Shown piece by piece: positions 7,937 to 15,645 of a DNA stretch of 64,000 nucleotides; positions within the stretch are counted from its first letter, which is position 1, and each line of letters starts with the position of its first letter. The stretch lies in assembly GCF_002482975.1 (NCBI RefSeq), contig NZ_DLHA01000032.1, positions 328,304 through 392,303 on the forward strand. The letters are read 5' to 3'. Position numbers and translations under genes: made by a program. The stretch comes from Flavobacterium sp. UBA7680 (GTDB lineage: Bacteria; Bacteroidota; Bacteroidia; Flavobacteriales; Flavobacteriaceae). The notes under the pieces were generated by a model that did no database searches, was not told the DNA's origin, and saw only the letters and a list, made by a program, of their open reading frames with translations.

Positions 7937-9078
7937 AACCATTAGAAGGATTAATTGTATTAGAGTTCTGCCAGTTTTTGGCGGGTCCTTCTGCCGGATT
8001 AAAGTTAGCCGATTTAGGCGCGAGAGTTATCAAAATCGAGCGTCCTGTAAAAGGTGAAGCCTGCCGACAATTAAGCATCAAAGATCTTTTTGTTGACGAC
8101 AGCAGTCTTTTATTTCACACGATTAACAGAAACAAAGAATCTTTTGCTGCCGATTTAAAAAATCCTGACGATTTGGTTTTAATCAAAAAACTAATCGAAA
8201 AGGCTGATATTATGACGCATAATTTCAGACCGGGTGTAATGGAAAAAATTGGATTGGATTATACTACAACGCTTACCATAAATCCGAAAATTATATACGG
8301 AACCATAACAGGTTACGGCGATAAAGGCCCTTGGGCAAAAAAACCGGGACAGGATTTGCTTTTGCAATCGCTTTCGGGTTTAAGCTGGCTGAGCGGACGA
8401 AAAAGTCAGGGACCAGTTCCATTTGGTTTGGCTGTCGCCGATTTAATGTGCGGCAATCATTTTGTACAGGGAATTTTAGCTGCTTTATTAAAAAGAGCCA
8501 AAACCGGAAAAGGTGTTTTGGTTGAAGTTAGTTTACTGGAATCTATTTTAGATGTTCAGTTTGAAGCCATTACTTCTTTTTTAAACGATGGCGGGCAACA
8601 ACCCGAACGAGGCGATATTAAAGGAAGTGCACACGCTTTTTTGAGTGCGCCTTATGGAGTTTACAAAACACAAGACGATTATATTTCGCTGGCAATGGGT
8701 GATTTAATTTTCATAGGAAATACGCTTGGAGTTGATTTAAAAAAATATACAGAGAAACATCTTTGGTTTGAAAAAAGAGACGAAATCAGAATTCTTTTAG
8801 CCGATAAATTAGCTGAACAAAAAGCAGATTATTGGTTAGAATTACTTCAAAAACAAGGTATTTGGGCTGGAAAAGTTTTGAATTACGAAACGTTAGATCA
8901 ACAGTCTTTTGTGAATGAATTACAATTAAAACAAACCGTAAAAAACTCAGATGGAAAAACTTTGGTTACAACCCGAAGTCCGATTCAGCTTGACAGTGAA
9001 ATTTTAAGCAGTACAAAAGCAGCGCCAAAAGTGGGCGAAGATAATTTAGCAATACACGAACAATTTTTAAACGAGTAG
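7933..9078 (+). CDS. Class III (CaiB/BaiF) CoA-transferase, paralogue 1
   Basis: 381 aa, typical family length. Recognisable blocks are EFCQFLAGPSAGLKLADLGA, RVIKIERP, INRNKES, ADIMTHNFRPGVMEKIGLDY, ITGYGDKGPWAKKPGQD and the catalytic-Asp segment GLAVADLM (Asp170, matching Asp169 of formyl-CoA transferase). The family moves CoA between carboxylic acids through an aspartyl-CoA anhydride. It is translationally coupled to the upstream solute-binding-like gene and followed 1 bp later by a paralogue. The acid is unknown; sugar-derived acids are suggested by the neighbouring lactonase, SDRs and FucP. Confidence 0.85.
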   Translation: MKPLEGLIVLEFCQFLAGPSAGLKLADLGARVIKIERPVKGEACRQLSIKDLFVDDSSLLFHTINRNKESFAADLKNPDDLVLIKKLIEKADIMTHNFRPGVMEKIGLDYTTTLTINPKIIYGTITGYGDKGPWAKKPGQDLLLQSLSGLSWLSGRKSQGPVPFGLAVADLMCGNHFVQGILAALLKRAKTGKGVLVEVSLLESILDVQFEAITSFLNDGGQQPERGDIKGSAHAFLSAPYGVYKTQDDYISLAMGDLIFIGNTLGVDLKKYTEKHLWFEKRDEIRILLADKLAEQKADYWLELLQKQGIWAGKVLNYETLDQQSFVNELQLKQTVKNSDGKTLVTTRSPIQLDSEILSSTKAAPKVGEDNLAIHEQFLNE

Positions 9079-9079
9079 A

Positions 9080-10216
9080 ATGAAACCTTTAGAAGATTAT
9101 TTAATTGTAGATTTTAGTCAGTTTCTTTCTGGTCCGTCGGCGAGTCTTCGCTTGGCTGATTTGGGTGCGCGCGTTATAAAAATTGAAAAACCGGGAACTG
9201 GCGATATTTGCAGAACCTTATATACTTCTGACTTAATCATGAACGGCGAATCATCTGTTTTTCATACCATAAACAGAAATAAAGAATCGTTTGCCATTGA
9301 TTTTAAACAGCCGGAAGAACTTCAAAAATTAAAAAAATTATTAACTAAAGCCGATGTTGTCATGCATAATTTCAGACCGGGCGTTATGGAACGAATCGGT
9401 TTAAGCTATGATGATGTAAAAGCGATAAATCCAACGGTGGTTTATGGTTCGATTTCGGGTTTTGGAAATCATCCTGAACTTAAAGATTTACCAGGACAGG
9501 ATTTGTTGTTACAATCTTTAACGGCTTTAACCTGGTTAAGCGGTAATCAGGAAGATGGTCCTGTACCAATGGGATTGTCGATTGTTGATATGCTTGCGGG
9601 CGCACATTTAGCACAGGGAATTTTAGCCGCTTTATATCGAAAAGCAACCCAAAATATAGGCGGAACGGTTCAGGTAAGCATGCTGGAATCGGCTTTTGAT
9701 TTTCAGTTTGAAACGATTACGACTTTCTTTAATGATGGCGGAGAATTACCAGTAAGAACTAAAACTAATAATGCTCACGCTTATTTAGGCGCGCCTTACG
9801 GAATTTACCAAACTAAAAACGGTTATGTGGCTTTGGCAATGGGATCGATTCCTGTTTTGGCTTCATTGCTAAAATGTGATGAATTACTACAATTTCCAGA
9901 GAATAAATTTACGCTTAGAGATGAGATCAAAAATATTCTGGCTTCTCACCTATTGACGCAGGAAACGCAGTTTTGGCTGGATATTTTAGAACCAGCTGAT
10001 ATTTGGTGTGCAGGAGTTTTAAACTACGAACAGCTTTTCAAAGAAGACGGTTTTAAAGTTTTAGAGTTTACACAGCAAGTTGAAATGCTCGATGGCTATT
10101 CGTATAAAACTACAAGATGCCCTATAAAAATTGATGGTGAATATTTTACATCTGGTAAAGGTTCTCCAAAATTAGGACAAGATAACGAGCGAATTATAAA
10201 AGAATTTATAGCATAA
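9080..10216 (+). CDS. Class III (CaiB/BaiF) CoA-transferase, paralogue 2
   Basis: 378 aa. It aligns with the preceding protein along its whole length (MKPLED start, FSQFLSGPSASLRLADLGA, NRNKESFAIDF, HNFRPGVMERIGLSY, LPGQDLLLQSLTALTWLSG, GLSIVDMLAG). The catalytic aspartate is at the same residue number, Asp170. The ATG follows the previous stop after one base, and the next gene starts 2 bp after its own stop. The pair could form a heteromer, as in some class III enzymes, or act on two different acids; sequence does not decide. Confidence 0.85.
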   Translation: MKPLEDYLIVDFSQFLSGPSASLRLADLGARVIKIEKPGTGDICRTLYTSDLIMNGESSVFHTINRNKESFAIDFKQPEELQKLKKLLTKADVVMHNFRPGVMERIGLSYDDVKAINPTVVYGSISGFGNHPELKDLPGQDLLLQSLTALTWLSGNQEDGPVPMGLSIVDMLAGAHLAQGILAALYRKATQNIGGTVQVSMLESAFDFQFETITTFFNDGGELPVRTKTNNAHAYLGAPYGIYQTKNGYVALAMGSIPVLASLLKCDELLQFPENKFTLRDEIKNILASHLLTQETQFWLDILEPADIWCAGVLNYEQLFKEDGFKVLEFTQQVEMLDGYSYKTTRCPIKIDGEYFTSGKGSPKLGQDNERIIKEFIA

Positions 10217-10218
10217 GT

Positions 10219-11445
10219 ATGGACAAATTTAGAATCGCTGTTAGAAAATTTTCTCCTTTTGAAAGTACGCTGCAAAAGCTGTGGGATGCTTTTTGCCTGA
10301 AAAACAATGTTCAGATTGAGGTTGAAATGGTTCCGTTGGAACTGCACGATCTTTATGAAGAAACCATCGTTAATAAAGGTTTAAAAAACGGAAAATGGGA
10401 TATTGCGCACTTAAATACGGATTGGATTTTTGATGCTGCAAATGAAAGAGCGGTTCTCGATTTAACTTCTTTTATCAACCAAAATCCGCCACAGGATTAT
10501 CCTGAAGGCTGGCATCAATCGCTATTAAATCTGCAGCAGATTAATGGCGGAACTTACGGACTTCCGTTTCACGATGGCCCAGAATGTTTGATTTACAGAA
10601 AAGATTTATTTGAAGATTTATCCGAAAAAGAAAACTTCAAGAAACAATTTGGTTACGAATTGTTCCCTCCAAAAACTTGGGAGCAATTCACCCAAATTGC
10701 CACATTTTTTAATCGGCCTGAAAGCAATTTATTCGGTTGTGTGTTTGCGAATTATCCAGACGGTCATAATATGGTTTTCGATTTCTGTCTGCAGTTATGG
10801 ACTCGCGGCGGATCTCTTTTAGATCTTCAAAACAAAATAAATATCAATCATAATCAAGCAGCTGCAGCTTTAGATTATTATAGAAAAATTGTAAACGATA
10901 CAAATGCCGTTCATCTGGATTCGAAGAATTTTGGTTCTGTTGAAGCTGGTATGGCTTTCGCCGAAGGACAAGCCGCAATGGCAATTAACTGGTTTGGATT
11001 TGCCTCGATGTGTGAAGTAATCGAAGAATCGAAAGTAAAAGGCAAAGTGGATATTACCGAATTACCACACGACGAAAACCATAAAACGGCTTCATTAAAT
11101 GTCTATTGGCTTTATACAATTGGCATTGGAAGTAAAAATAAAGCACTCGCCTATGATTTTTTACGATTTGCAACAACTGCTGAAAGTGATAAATTATTGA
11201 CAACCGAAGGCGGAATCGGGTGCAGAAAATCAACTTGGAATGATACTGAAATCAACAAAACGATTCCATATTATCATAAACTGGAAATGCTGCATGAAAA
11301 TGCTTTGACTTTGCCACAAACGCCAATTTGGCCAAAAGTAGCAGAATTAATAGATCAAATGGTTTTAAAAGCGATTGAAACTGATATTCCGTCGAAAACG
11401 CTTTTAGAAGAAACACAGCAAAATATTGAAAAATTAACGAACTGA
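10219..11445 (+). CDS. Second cytosolic solute-binding-protein-like protein
   Basis: 408 aa with COG1653 features: FRIAVRKFSPFESTL first strand, WDIAHLNTDWIFDAA, YGLPFHDGPECLIYRKDLF, PPKTWEQFTQIATFF, AGMAFAEGQAAMAINWFG and the hinge-side PIWPKVAELIDQMVLKAI. As with the protein at 6788, no signal peptide or lipobox is present and the first residues are already in the fold, so export is unlikely. The two are divergent paralogues. It is in the same operon (2-bp gap from the CoA-transferase). Function is unknown; ligand binding in the cytosol is inferred. Confidence 0.72.
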   Translation: MDKFRIAVRKFSPFESTLQKLWDAFCLKNNVQIEVEMVPLELHDLYEETIVNKGLKNGKWDIAHLNTDWIFDAANERAVLDLTSFINQNPPQDYPEGWHQSLLNLQQINGGTYGLPFHDGPECLIYRKDLFEDLSEKENFKKQFGYELFPPKTWEQFTQIATFFNRPESNLFGCVFANYPDGHNMVFDFCLQLWTRGGSLLDLQNKININHNQAAAALDYYRKIVNDTNAVHLDSKNFGSVEAGMAFAEGQAAMAINWFGFASMCEVIEESKVKGKVDITELPHDENHKTASLNVYWLYTIGIGSKNKALAYDFLRFATTAESDKLLTTEGGIGCRKSTWNDTEINKTIPYYHKLEMLHENALTLPQTPIWPKVAELIDQMVLKAIETDIPSKTLLEETQQNIEKLTN

Positions 11446-11457
11446 TTATGTGTAGTC

Positions 11458-11473
11458 AACTTTGTCAAAGTTT
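11458..11473. repeat. Single arm of the AACTTTGTCAAAGTT palindrome
   Basis: AACTTTGTCAAAGTTT in the 61-bp gap between the second solute-binding-like gene and the Gfo/Idh/MocA gene. It is one arm of the hairpins at 1533-1561 and 31250-31283. Confidence 0.4.
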
Positions 11474-11506
11474 GCTAGTACCAACAGAACTTAAAATAGT
11501 ACAAAA

Positions 11507-12574
11507 ATGAATATTCCATATAAACCTTTACTGCCCGAAACCAAACAGCCCATTATCATTATCGGCGCAAGCGGAATCGTAAAAGATGCGCACTTACCCG
11601 CTTACAAAATGGCTGGTTTTACGGTTTTTGGCATTACGAACAGAACGATTGCAAAAGCACACGATTTAGCCAAAGAATTTGATATTGAACATGTTTTTGA
11701 AAATGTTGTGGAAGCTGTAAAAAATGCGCCGTCAAATGCGGTTTACGATATTACCGTTTTACCGGATCAATATATCGAAATATTAGAACAATTGCCTGAT
11801 GGAGCAGCAGTTTTGATTCAGAAACCAATGGGAAATGATTTGGCTCAAGCCAGAGAGATTGTAGAAGTCTGCGAAAGAAAAAACCTTGTGGCTGCTATCA
11901 ATTTTCAGCTTCGATTCTCCCCTTTTGTCAGCGCTGCGAGATATTTAATTAGCGAAGGTTTGCTTGGTGATTTATACGACTTTGAATTTAAAGTGACCGT
12001 AAATACACCGTGGGAATTGTTTCCGCTGATTAAAGAACATCCTAGATTGGAAATTCTTTTTCATAGTGTTCACTATATCGATTGCATTCGCTCGTTTCTC
12101 GGAAATCCGAAAAGTGTGATGGCAAAAACAGCGAAACATCCTCTTAAAAAATTATCATCGAGCCGTTCTACTATTATTTTAGATTATGGTGAAGATAAAC
12201 ATGTTGTGATCAATACGAATCACGATCATCATTTTGGACCAAATCACGAAGAAAGTTACATTAAATGGGAAGGTACAAAAGGCGCAATTAAAGCCAAAAT
12301 GGGATTATTAATGAATTATCCCGATGGACTTCCTGACATTTTTGAATATGCAATTGAAGATGAAAAAGGTCAATACGAATGGAAAAAAATCAACCTTGAA
12401 GGTTCTTGGTTTCCAGAAGCTTTTATTGGAACAATGTCGAATCTAATGCGTTTTAAAGAAGGCTCAGATTCTAAATTACTGGCAAGCGTTCAGGACGTTT
12501 TAGACACCATGAAAGTCGTTGAAGCCTGCTACATCAGCAATACAAACGGCGGTATTTCTCTCACTGAACTATAA
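11507..12574 (+). CDS. Gfo/Idh/MocA family NAD(P)-dependent oxidoreductase
   Basis: 355 aa. An N-terminal Rossmann fold starts IIIIGASGIVKDAHLPAY (GxSG loop). The family's EKP motif appears as IQKPMG, with Gln in place of Glu. The following INFQLRFSPFVSAAR helix and the C-terminal beta-sheet domain with HSVHYIDCIR (catalytic-type His/Asp) and NTNHDHHFGPNHEESY are present. Members oxidise or reduce sugars, inositols and related hydroxy compounds. Its place after the CoA-transferases suggests a sugar-acid or sugar-derivative substrate. The substrate cannot be named. Confidence 0.8.
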   Translation: MNIPYKPLLPETKQPIIIIGASGIVKDAHLPAYKMAGFTVFGITNRTIAKAHDLAKEFDIEHVFENVVEAVKNAPSNAVYDITVLPDQYIEILEQLPDGAAVLIQKPMGNDLAQAREIVEVCERKNLVAAINFQLRFSPFVSAARYLISEGLLGDLYDFEFKVTVNTPWELFPLIKEHPRLEILFHSVHYIDCIRSFLGNPKSVMAKTAKHPLKKLSSSRSTIILDYGEDKHVVINTNHDHHFGPNHEESYIKWEGTKGAIKAKMGLLMNYPDGLPDIFEYAIEDEKGQYEWKKINLEGSWFPEAFIGTMSNLMRFKEGSDSKLLASVQDVLDTMKVVEACYISNTNGGISLTEL

Positions 12575-12576
12575 AA

Positions 12577-12825
12577 TTTTAAACCATATAAGTGATATAA
12601 GTTCATTTAATCACTTTGTGGAAAAAGTAGAAACAAAATTTTAAACCATATAAGTGATGTAAGTTCATTTAATCACTTTGTGTATAAAACAATAAATAAT
12701 TTAAAACCATATAAGTTATGCAAGGTCATTTAAATCATTTTGCGCATAGCTTTTATGACCTAAAATAAGCACTCTTAAATTCAACGCAATGCTTAAATGA
12801 CCTTATATTACTTATATGGTTAAAT
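12577..12825. repeat. Three direct copies plus one inverted copy of an ACCATATAAGT repeat
   Basis: The unit TTTTAAACCATATAAGTGAT followed by TCATTTAATCACTTTGTG occurs at about 12577-12621, 12638-12683 and, diverged, 12710-12744. A reverse-complement half copy (AAATGACC...ACTTATATGGTTAAA) lies at 12795-12825. Together these fill the 267-bp gap between the Gfo/Idh/MocA and MaoC genes. The unit can fold back on itself, so an RNA structure or terminator is possible. Confidence 0.7.
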
Positions 12826-12841
12826 AAAAAAACAAAAAACT

Positions 12842-13282
12842 ATGTATTTCAAATCAACCTTTTTCGAGGATTATCAACTTGAAGATAAAAGAGTTACATT
12901 AGGAAGAACTATTACAGAAACTGATTTTGTGGTTCATGCCGGACACACGGGAGATTTTTTTCCGCATCACATGGATGAAGAATGGTGCAAAACGCAGCCA
13001 TTCGGACAGCGTATTGCACACGGAACTATGGTTTTTGCTATTGGTATCGGATTAACGGCATCAGAAATAAATCCTGAAGCTTTTTCAAGAGGATATGATA
13101 AAATGCGTTTTGTAAAACCAGTTCATATTGGCGATACAATTCATTCTGAAATCACGATTTCTGAAAAAGGCGAAGCAAAAAATCCAGAAATGGGAACCGT
13201 AACAGAACATGTTGAAATCATTAACCAAAGAGGTGAAGTGGTTTTGGTCTGCGACCACCTTCTTTTAGTCAAAAAGAAATAA
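12842..13282 (+). CDS. MaoC-like dehydratase ((R)-enoyl-CoA hydratase fold)
   Basis: 146 aa single hot-dog domain. The hydratase-2 motif is clear: ITETDFVVHAGHTGDFFPHH with catalytic Asp38 and His43 in the D-x4-H spacing, then GQRIAHGTMVFAIGIGL and KPVHIGDTI. The usual Asn-Pro of the motif is Phe-Pro here. Family enzymes add or remove water on acyl-CoA thioesters. With two CoA-transferases upstream it could dehydrate a sugar-acid-CoA. It is separated from the upstream genes by a repeat block and precedes fucP. Confidence 0.85.
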   Translation: MYFKSTFFEDYQLEDKRVTLGRTITETDFVVHAGHTGDFFPHHMDEEWCKTQPFGQRIAHGTMVFAIGIGLTASEINPEAFSRGYDKMRFVKPVHIGDTIHSEITISEKGEAKNPEMGTVTEHVEIINQRGEVVLVCDHLLLVKKK

Positions 13283-13287
13283 TCCTT

Positions 13288-13430
13288 TTTGAGGTACAAA
13301 GGTTCAAAGTGCCAAAGGGACAGAGGTTTTATCTCCTTTCAGTACCTTTAGAATAGACGCACTGCAGTGCGTCTCTACAGAAAAACCTTTGAATCTTTGA
13401 ACCTTTGTCACTCTGTCACTTTGAACCTTA
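13288..13430. repeat. Long inverted repeat around an AGACGCACTGCAGTGCGTCT palindrome
   Basis: The left arm has words ACAAAGGTTCAAAGTG (about 13290-13327). The right arm is the imperfect complement CCTTTGAATCTTTGAACC and so on (about 13384-13430). A perfect 20-bp palindrome lies at 13355-13374. Most of the gap between the MaoC and fucP genes is this element. The same architecture occurs at 37808-38027. Confidence 0.7.
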
Positions 13431-13449
13431 AAAAAAAACTATCTAACAA

Positions 13450-14763
13450 ATGCAAGTAACAAACCAAACAGGCGATCTTCACGAAGTGCCGACAGAAGGC
13501 GGAAAAACCAACTATCTTCTTCCATTTATTTTAATTACCAGCTTATTTTTCCTTTGGGGAATGGCACACAATCTGGATTCTATTTTAATTCCGCATTTAA
13601 AAAAAGCGTGTGAATTAAACAACCGCCAATCGACATTGATTGATACTTCGGTGTTTTTTGCTTATTTTATAATGGCGATTCCGGCGGGAATGCTCATTAA
13701 ACGATTTGGTTACAAAAACAGCATCATTACCGGATTATTGGTTTTCGCCGCGGGAGCATTTTTATTTGTACCTGCTGCCAATTCAAGAACTTATGAATTG
13801 TTTTTATTCGCTTTGTTTGTTATTGGCTGCGGATTAACGATTTTAGAAACAAGTGCCAATCCGTATGCGGCGATTTTAGGCCCTGCCGAATCTTCTTCTA
13901 AAAGATTGAATTTAGCGGCTTCTTTCAACGGATTAGCTGCAATGGTGGCTCCAATTGTAGGTTCTTTATTCATCTTATCAGGAAAAAATCATACTCCGGC
14001 ACAAATGGCCGCAATGCCCGAAGCTGAAAAAGCAACGTATTTATTAGGCGAAGCGGCTGCGGTAAAAATGCCTTATATCATTTTAGGAAGTGTATTGGTT
14101 TTAGTCGCGATTATATTCTATTTCATGCATTTGCCTTCAATGAAACCACAACATACTGAAGCTGAAATTAAACCGGGATTTTTCTCTGTTTTAAAATTCC
14201 GTCATTTAAGCTGGGCAGTTGTGGCGCAGTTTTTTTATGTTGGCGCACAGGTTTGTATTACGAGTTTCTTTATTAGAATTGCACAGCAAGGTGCACATTT
14301 AGACGAAAAAACTGCTGGATACTATCTTGGTGTTTACGGTTTCTTATTTATGGCGGGACGTTTTATTGGAACTTTCTTCCTGAAATTTGTAAAAGATTAT
14401 GTCTTACTTTCGATATACTGTGGCGCTAGCATTATTCTTTGTTTATTAGCCATTTACGGAACCGGAATTGTAGTTATTTATGCGCTTGGAGGTATCGGAT
14501 TTTTTATGTCGATTATGTTCCCAACTATTTTCTCTTTAGGATTGGTTGGTTTAAAATCAAATACAGAAACAGGTTCTTCATGGCTTGTAATGTCAATTGT
14601 AGGCGGAGCGATTCTTCCATACGGAATGGGAACTTTAATTGATATGAAACACGATGATATTCAGTCTGGATATATAATTCCGCTTTTATGTTTTGTGATT
14701 ATTTTATCGTTTGGTTTGTATGGACATAAGGTGAAAAATGTCAACCAAATTGTGAATGGTTAA
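13450..14763 (+). CDS. fucP: L-fucose:H+ symporter family permease (MFS, FucP-like)
   Basis: 437 aa, twelve predicted membrane helices. It follows FucP in detail: FFLWGMAHNLDSILIPHLKK with Asp43, and CGLTILETSANPYAA with Glu133, the counterparts of Asp46 and Glu135 used in E. coli FucP proton coupling and sugar binding. KRFGYKN between helices 2 and 3 is the usual MFS loop motif. It imports a monosaccharide across the inner membrane. L-fucose is the family substrate, but some relatives carry glucose, galactose or L-rhamnose. It closes the rightward catabolic operon, after the MaoC gene and a repeat. Confidence 0.85.
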   Translation: MQVTNQTGDLHEVPTEGGKTNYLLPFILITSLFFLWGMAHNLDSILIPHLKKACELNNRQSTLIDTSVFFAYFIMAIPAGMLIKRFGYKNSIITGLLVFAAGAFLFVPAANSRTYELFLFALFVIGCGLTILETSANPYAAILGPAESSSKRLNLAASFNGLAAMVAPIVGSLFILSGKNHTPAQMAAMPEAEKATYLLGEAAAVKMPYIILGSVLVLVAIIFYFMHLPSMKPQHTEAEIKPGFFSVLKFRHLSWAVVAQFFYVGAQVCITSFFIRIAQQGAHLDEKTAGYYLGVYGFLFMAGRFIGTFFLKFVKDYVLLSIYCGASIILCLLAIYGTGIVVIYALGGIGFFMSIMFPTIFSLGLVGLKSNTETGSSWLVMSIVGGAILPYGMGTLIDMKHDDIQSGYIIPLLCFVIILSFGLYGHKVKNVNQIVNG

Positions 14764-14811
14764 TTGTGAATTGTGAATGATGAAAATAAATCTTACATCG
14801 ATTTTATTTAT

Positions 14812-14842
14812 AAAAAAACGCCTCAGTAATGAGGCGTTTTTT
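14812..14842. terminator. Bidirectional intrinsic terminator
   Basis: Perfect stem with ACGCCTCA / TGAGGCGT arms and a GTAA loop, flanked by A7 and T6 runs. It lies between the converging fucP and the 14858-15346 gene. The same GCCTC stem is used at 33202-33233. Confidence 0.85.
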
Positions 14843-14857
14843 GTCATGTTTATTTAA

Positions 14858-15346
14858 TTAATGATGATCATTGTGGGAATGATCGTGGTCTTTTTTTGAA
14901 TCTTTTTTAGATTTATTGTTGTTTTTATTATCGTGTTTGTGCTCACCTTTAGGTTTGTTGTACTTTTCAGGTTTTGGCCCTCTATTTTTTTGAGGTTTTC
15001 CGTGATAACCTTTTGGATAATTAGCCCTGTGTTTGGTATGATACGTATACGGAGCGTCTCCTCTATAATTGGTTAAAACTACTTTGTAACCTGAATACAA
15101 ATCATATTGTCTGTATCTTGACGGAAGTCTTTTAGCACGAGTCCAATTTCCGCTGTTGTCGTAAATAAATACGCTTTGGTTTACATCATAATACACATCG
15201 ATGTCTGGTAAATAATAATATCTGTCATTATCGTACCCTTCTGGTCCCCAGCTTGGAGGTGTTCCAATGTTTACATTGACTGATACCTGAGCATGGGCAA
15301 AAAATACACTCATAAATAATACTGAGGCGAATACTAATTTTTTCAT
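14858..15346 (-). CDS. Secreted small protein with Lys/His-rich tail
   Basis: 162 aa. Signal peptide about 1-19 (FMSVFFAHA|Q). The middle part, with YYYLPDIDVYYDVNQSVFIY and RYRQYDLYSGYKVVLTNYRG, recalls short periplasmic proteins found widely in Bacteroidota without known role. From about residue 105 the chain is low-complexity: Lys, His, Asn, Asp and Gly only, ending DHSHNDHH. The His-rich end could bind metal, but that is speculation. Monocistronic between two terminators. Confidence 0.7.
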   Translation of the reverse strand: MKKLVFASVLFMSVFFAHAQVSVNVNIGTPPSWGPEGYDNDRYYYLPDIDVYYDVNQSVFIYDNSGNWTRAKRLPSRYRQYDLYSGYKVVLTNYRGDAPYTYHTKHRANYPKGYHGKPQKNRGPKPEKYNKPKGEHKHDNKNNNKSKKDSKKDHDHSHNDHH

Positions 15347-15482
15347 GATTTTGAGTTTTAAATATTAATTTTAGTAGATATTAATCTAAAGTAGTGCCAA
15401 AATCTACATTTACAATATCCATTATACAAAAACATTAAATCAATCGACGAAGAGGACTTTTCAACCGATATATATTAAATTT

Positions 15483-15509
15483 AAAACGCCCCATTTCTGA
15501 GGCGTTTTA
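15483..15509 (-). terminator. Terminator downstream of the RND operon
   Basis: AAAACGCC and its complement GGCGTTTT form a stem with a 10-nt loop, 136 bp after the stop of the outer-membrane efflux gene. The rest of the 15347-15645 gap is AT-rich and shows no gene. Confidence 0.6.
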
Positions 15510-15645
15510 GTCATGTTTCAATTTAATGGCGGATATACTAATATTTTTAACCAATCAAAAATATACTCTTTTTTTTACACTAAATTATCTTTTAGACCAA
15601 GGTCTGAATTTTGACGACGAACGTAATATTCAAATTGAAACAATT

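Noticed and set aside
6788..11445. ABC transporter annotation for the solute-binding-like proteins
   Set aside because: No signal peptides and no permease or ATPase genes nearby, so calling it a transporter is not supported.
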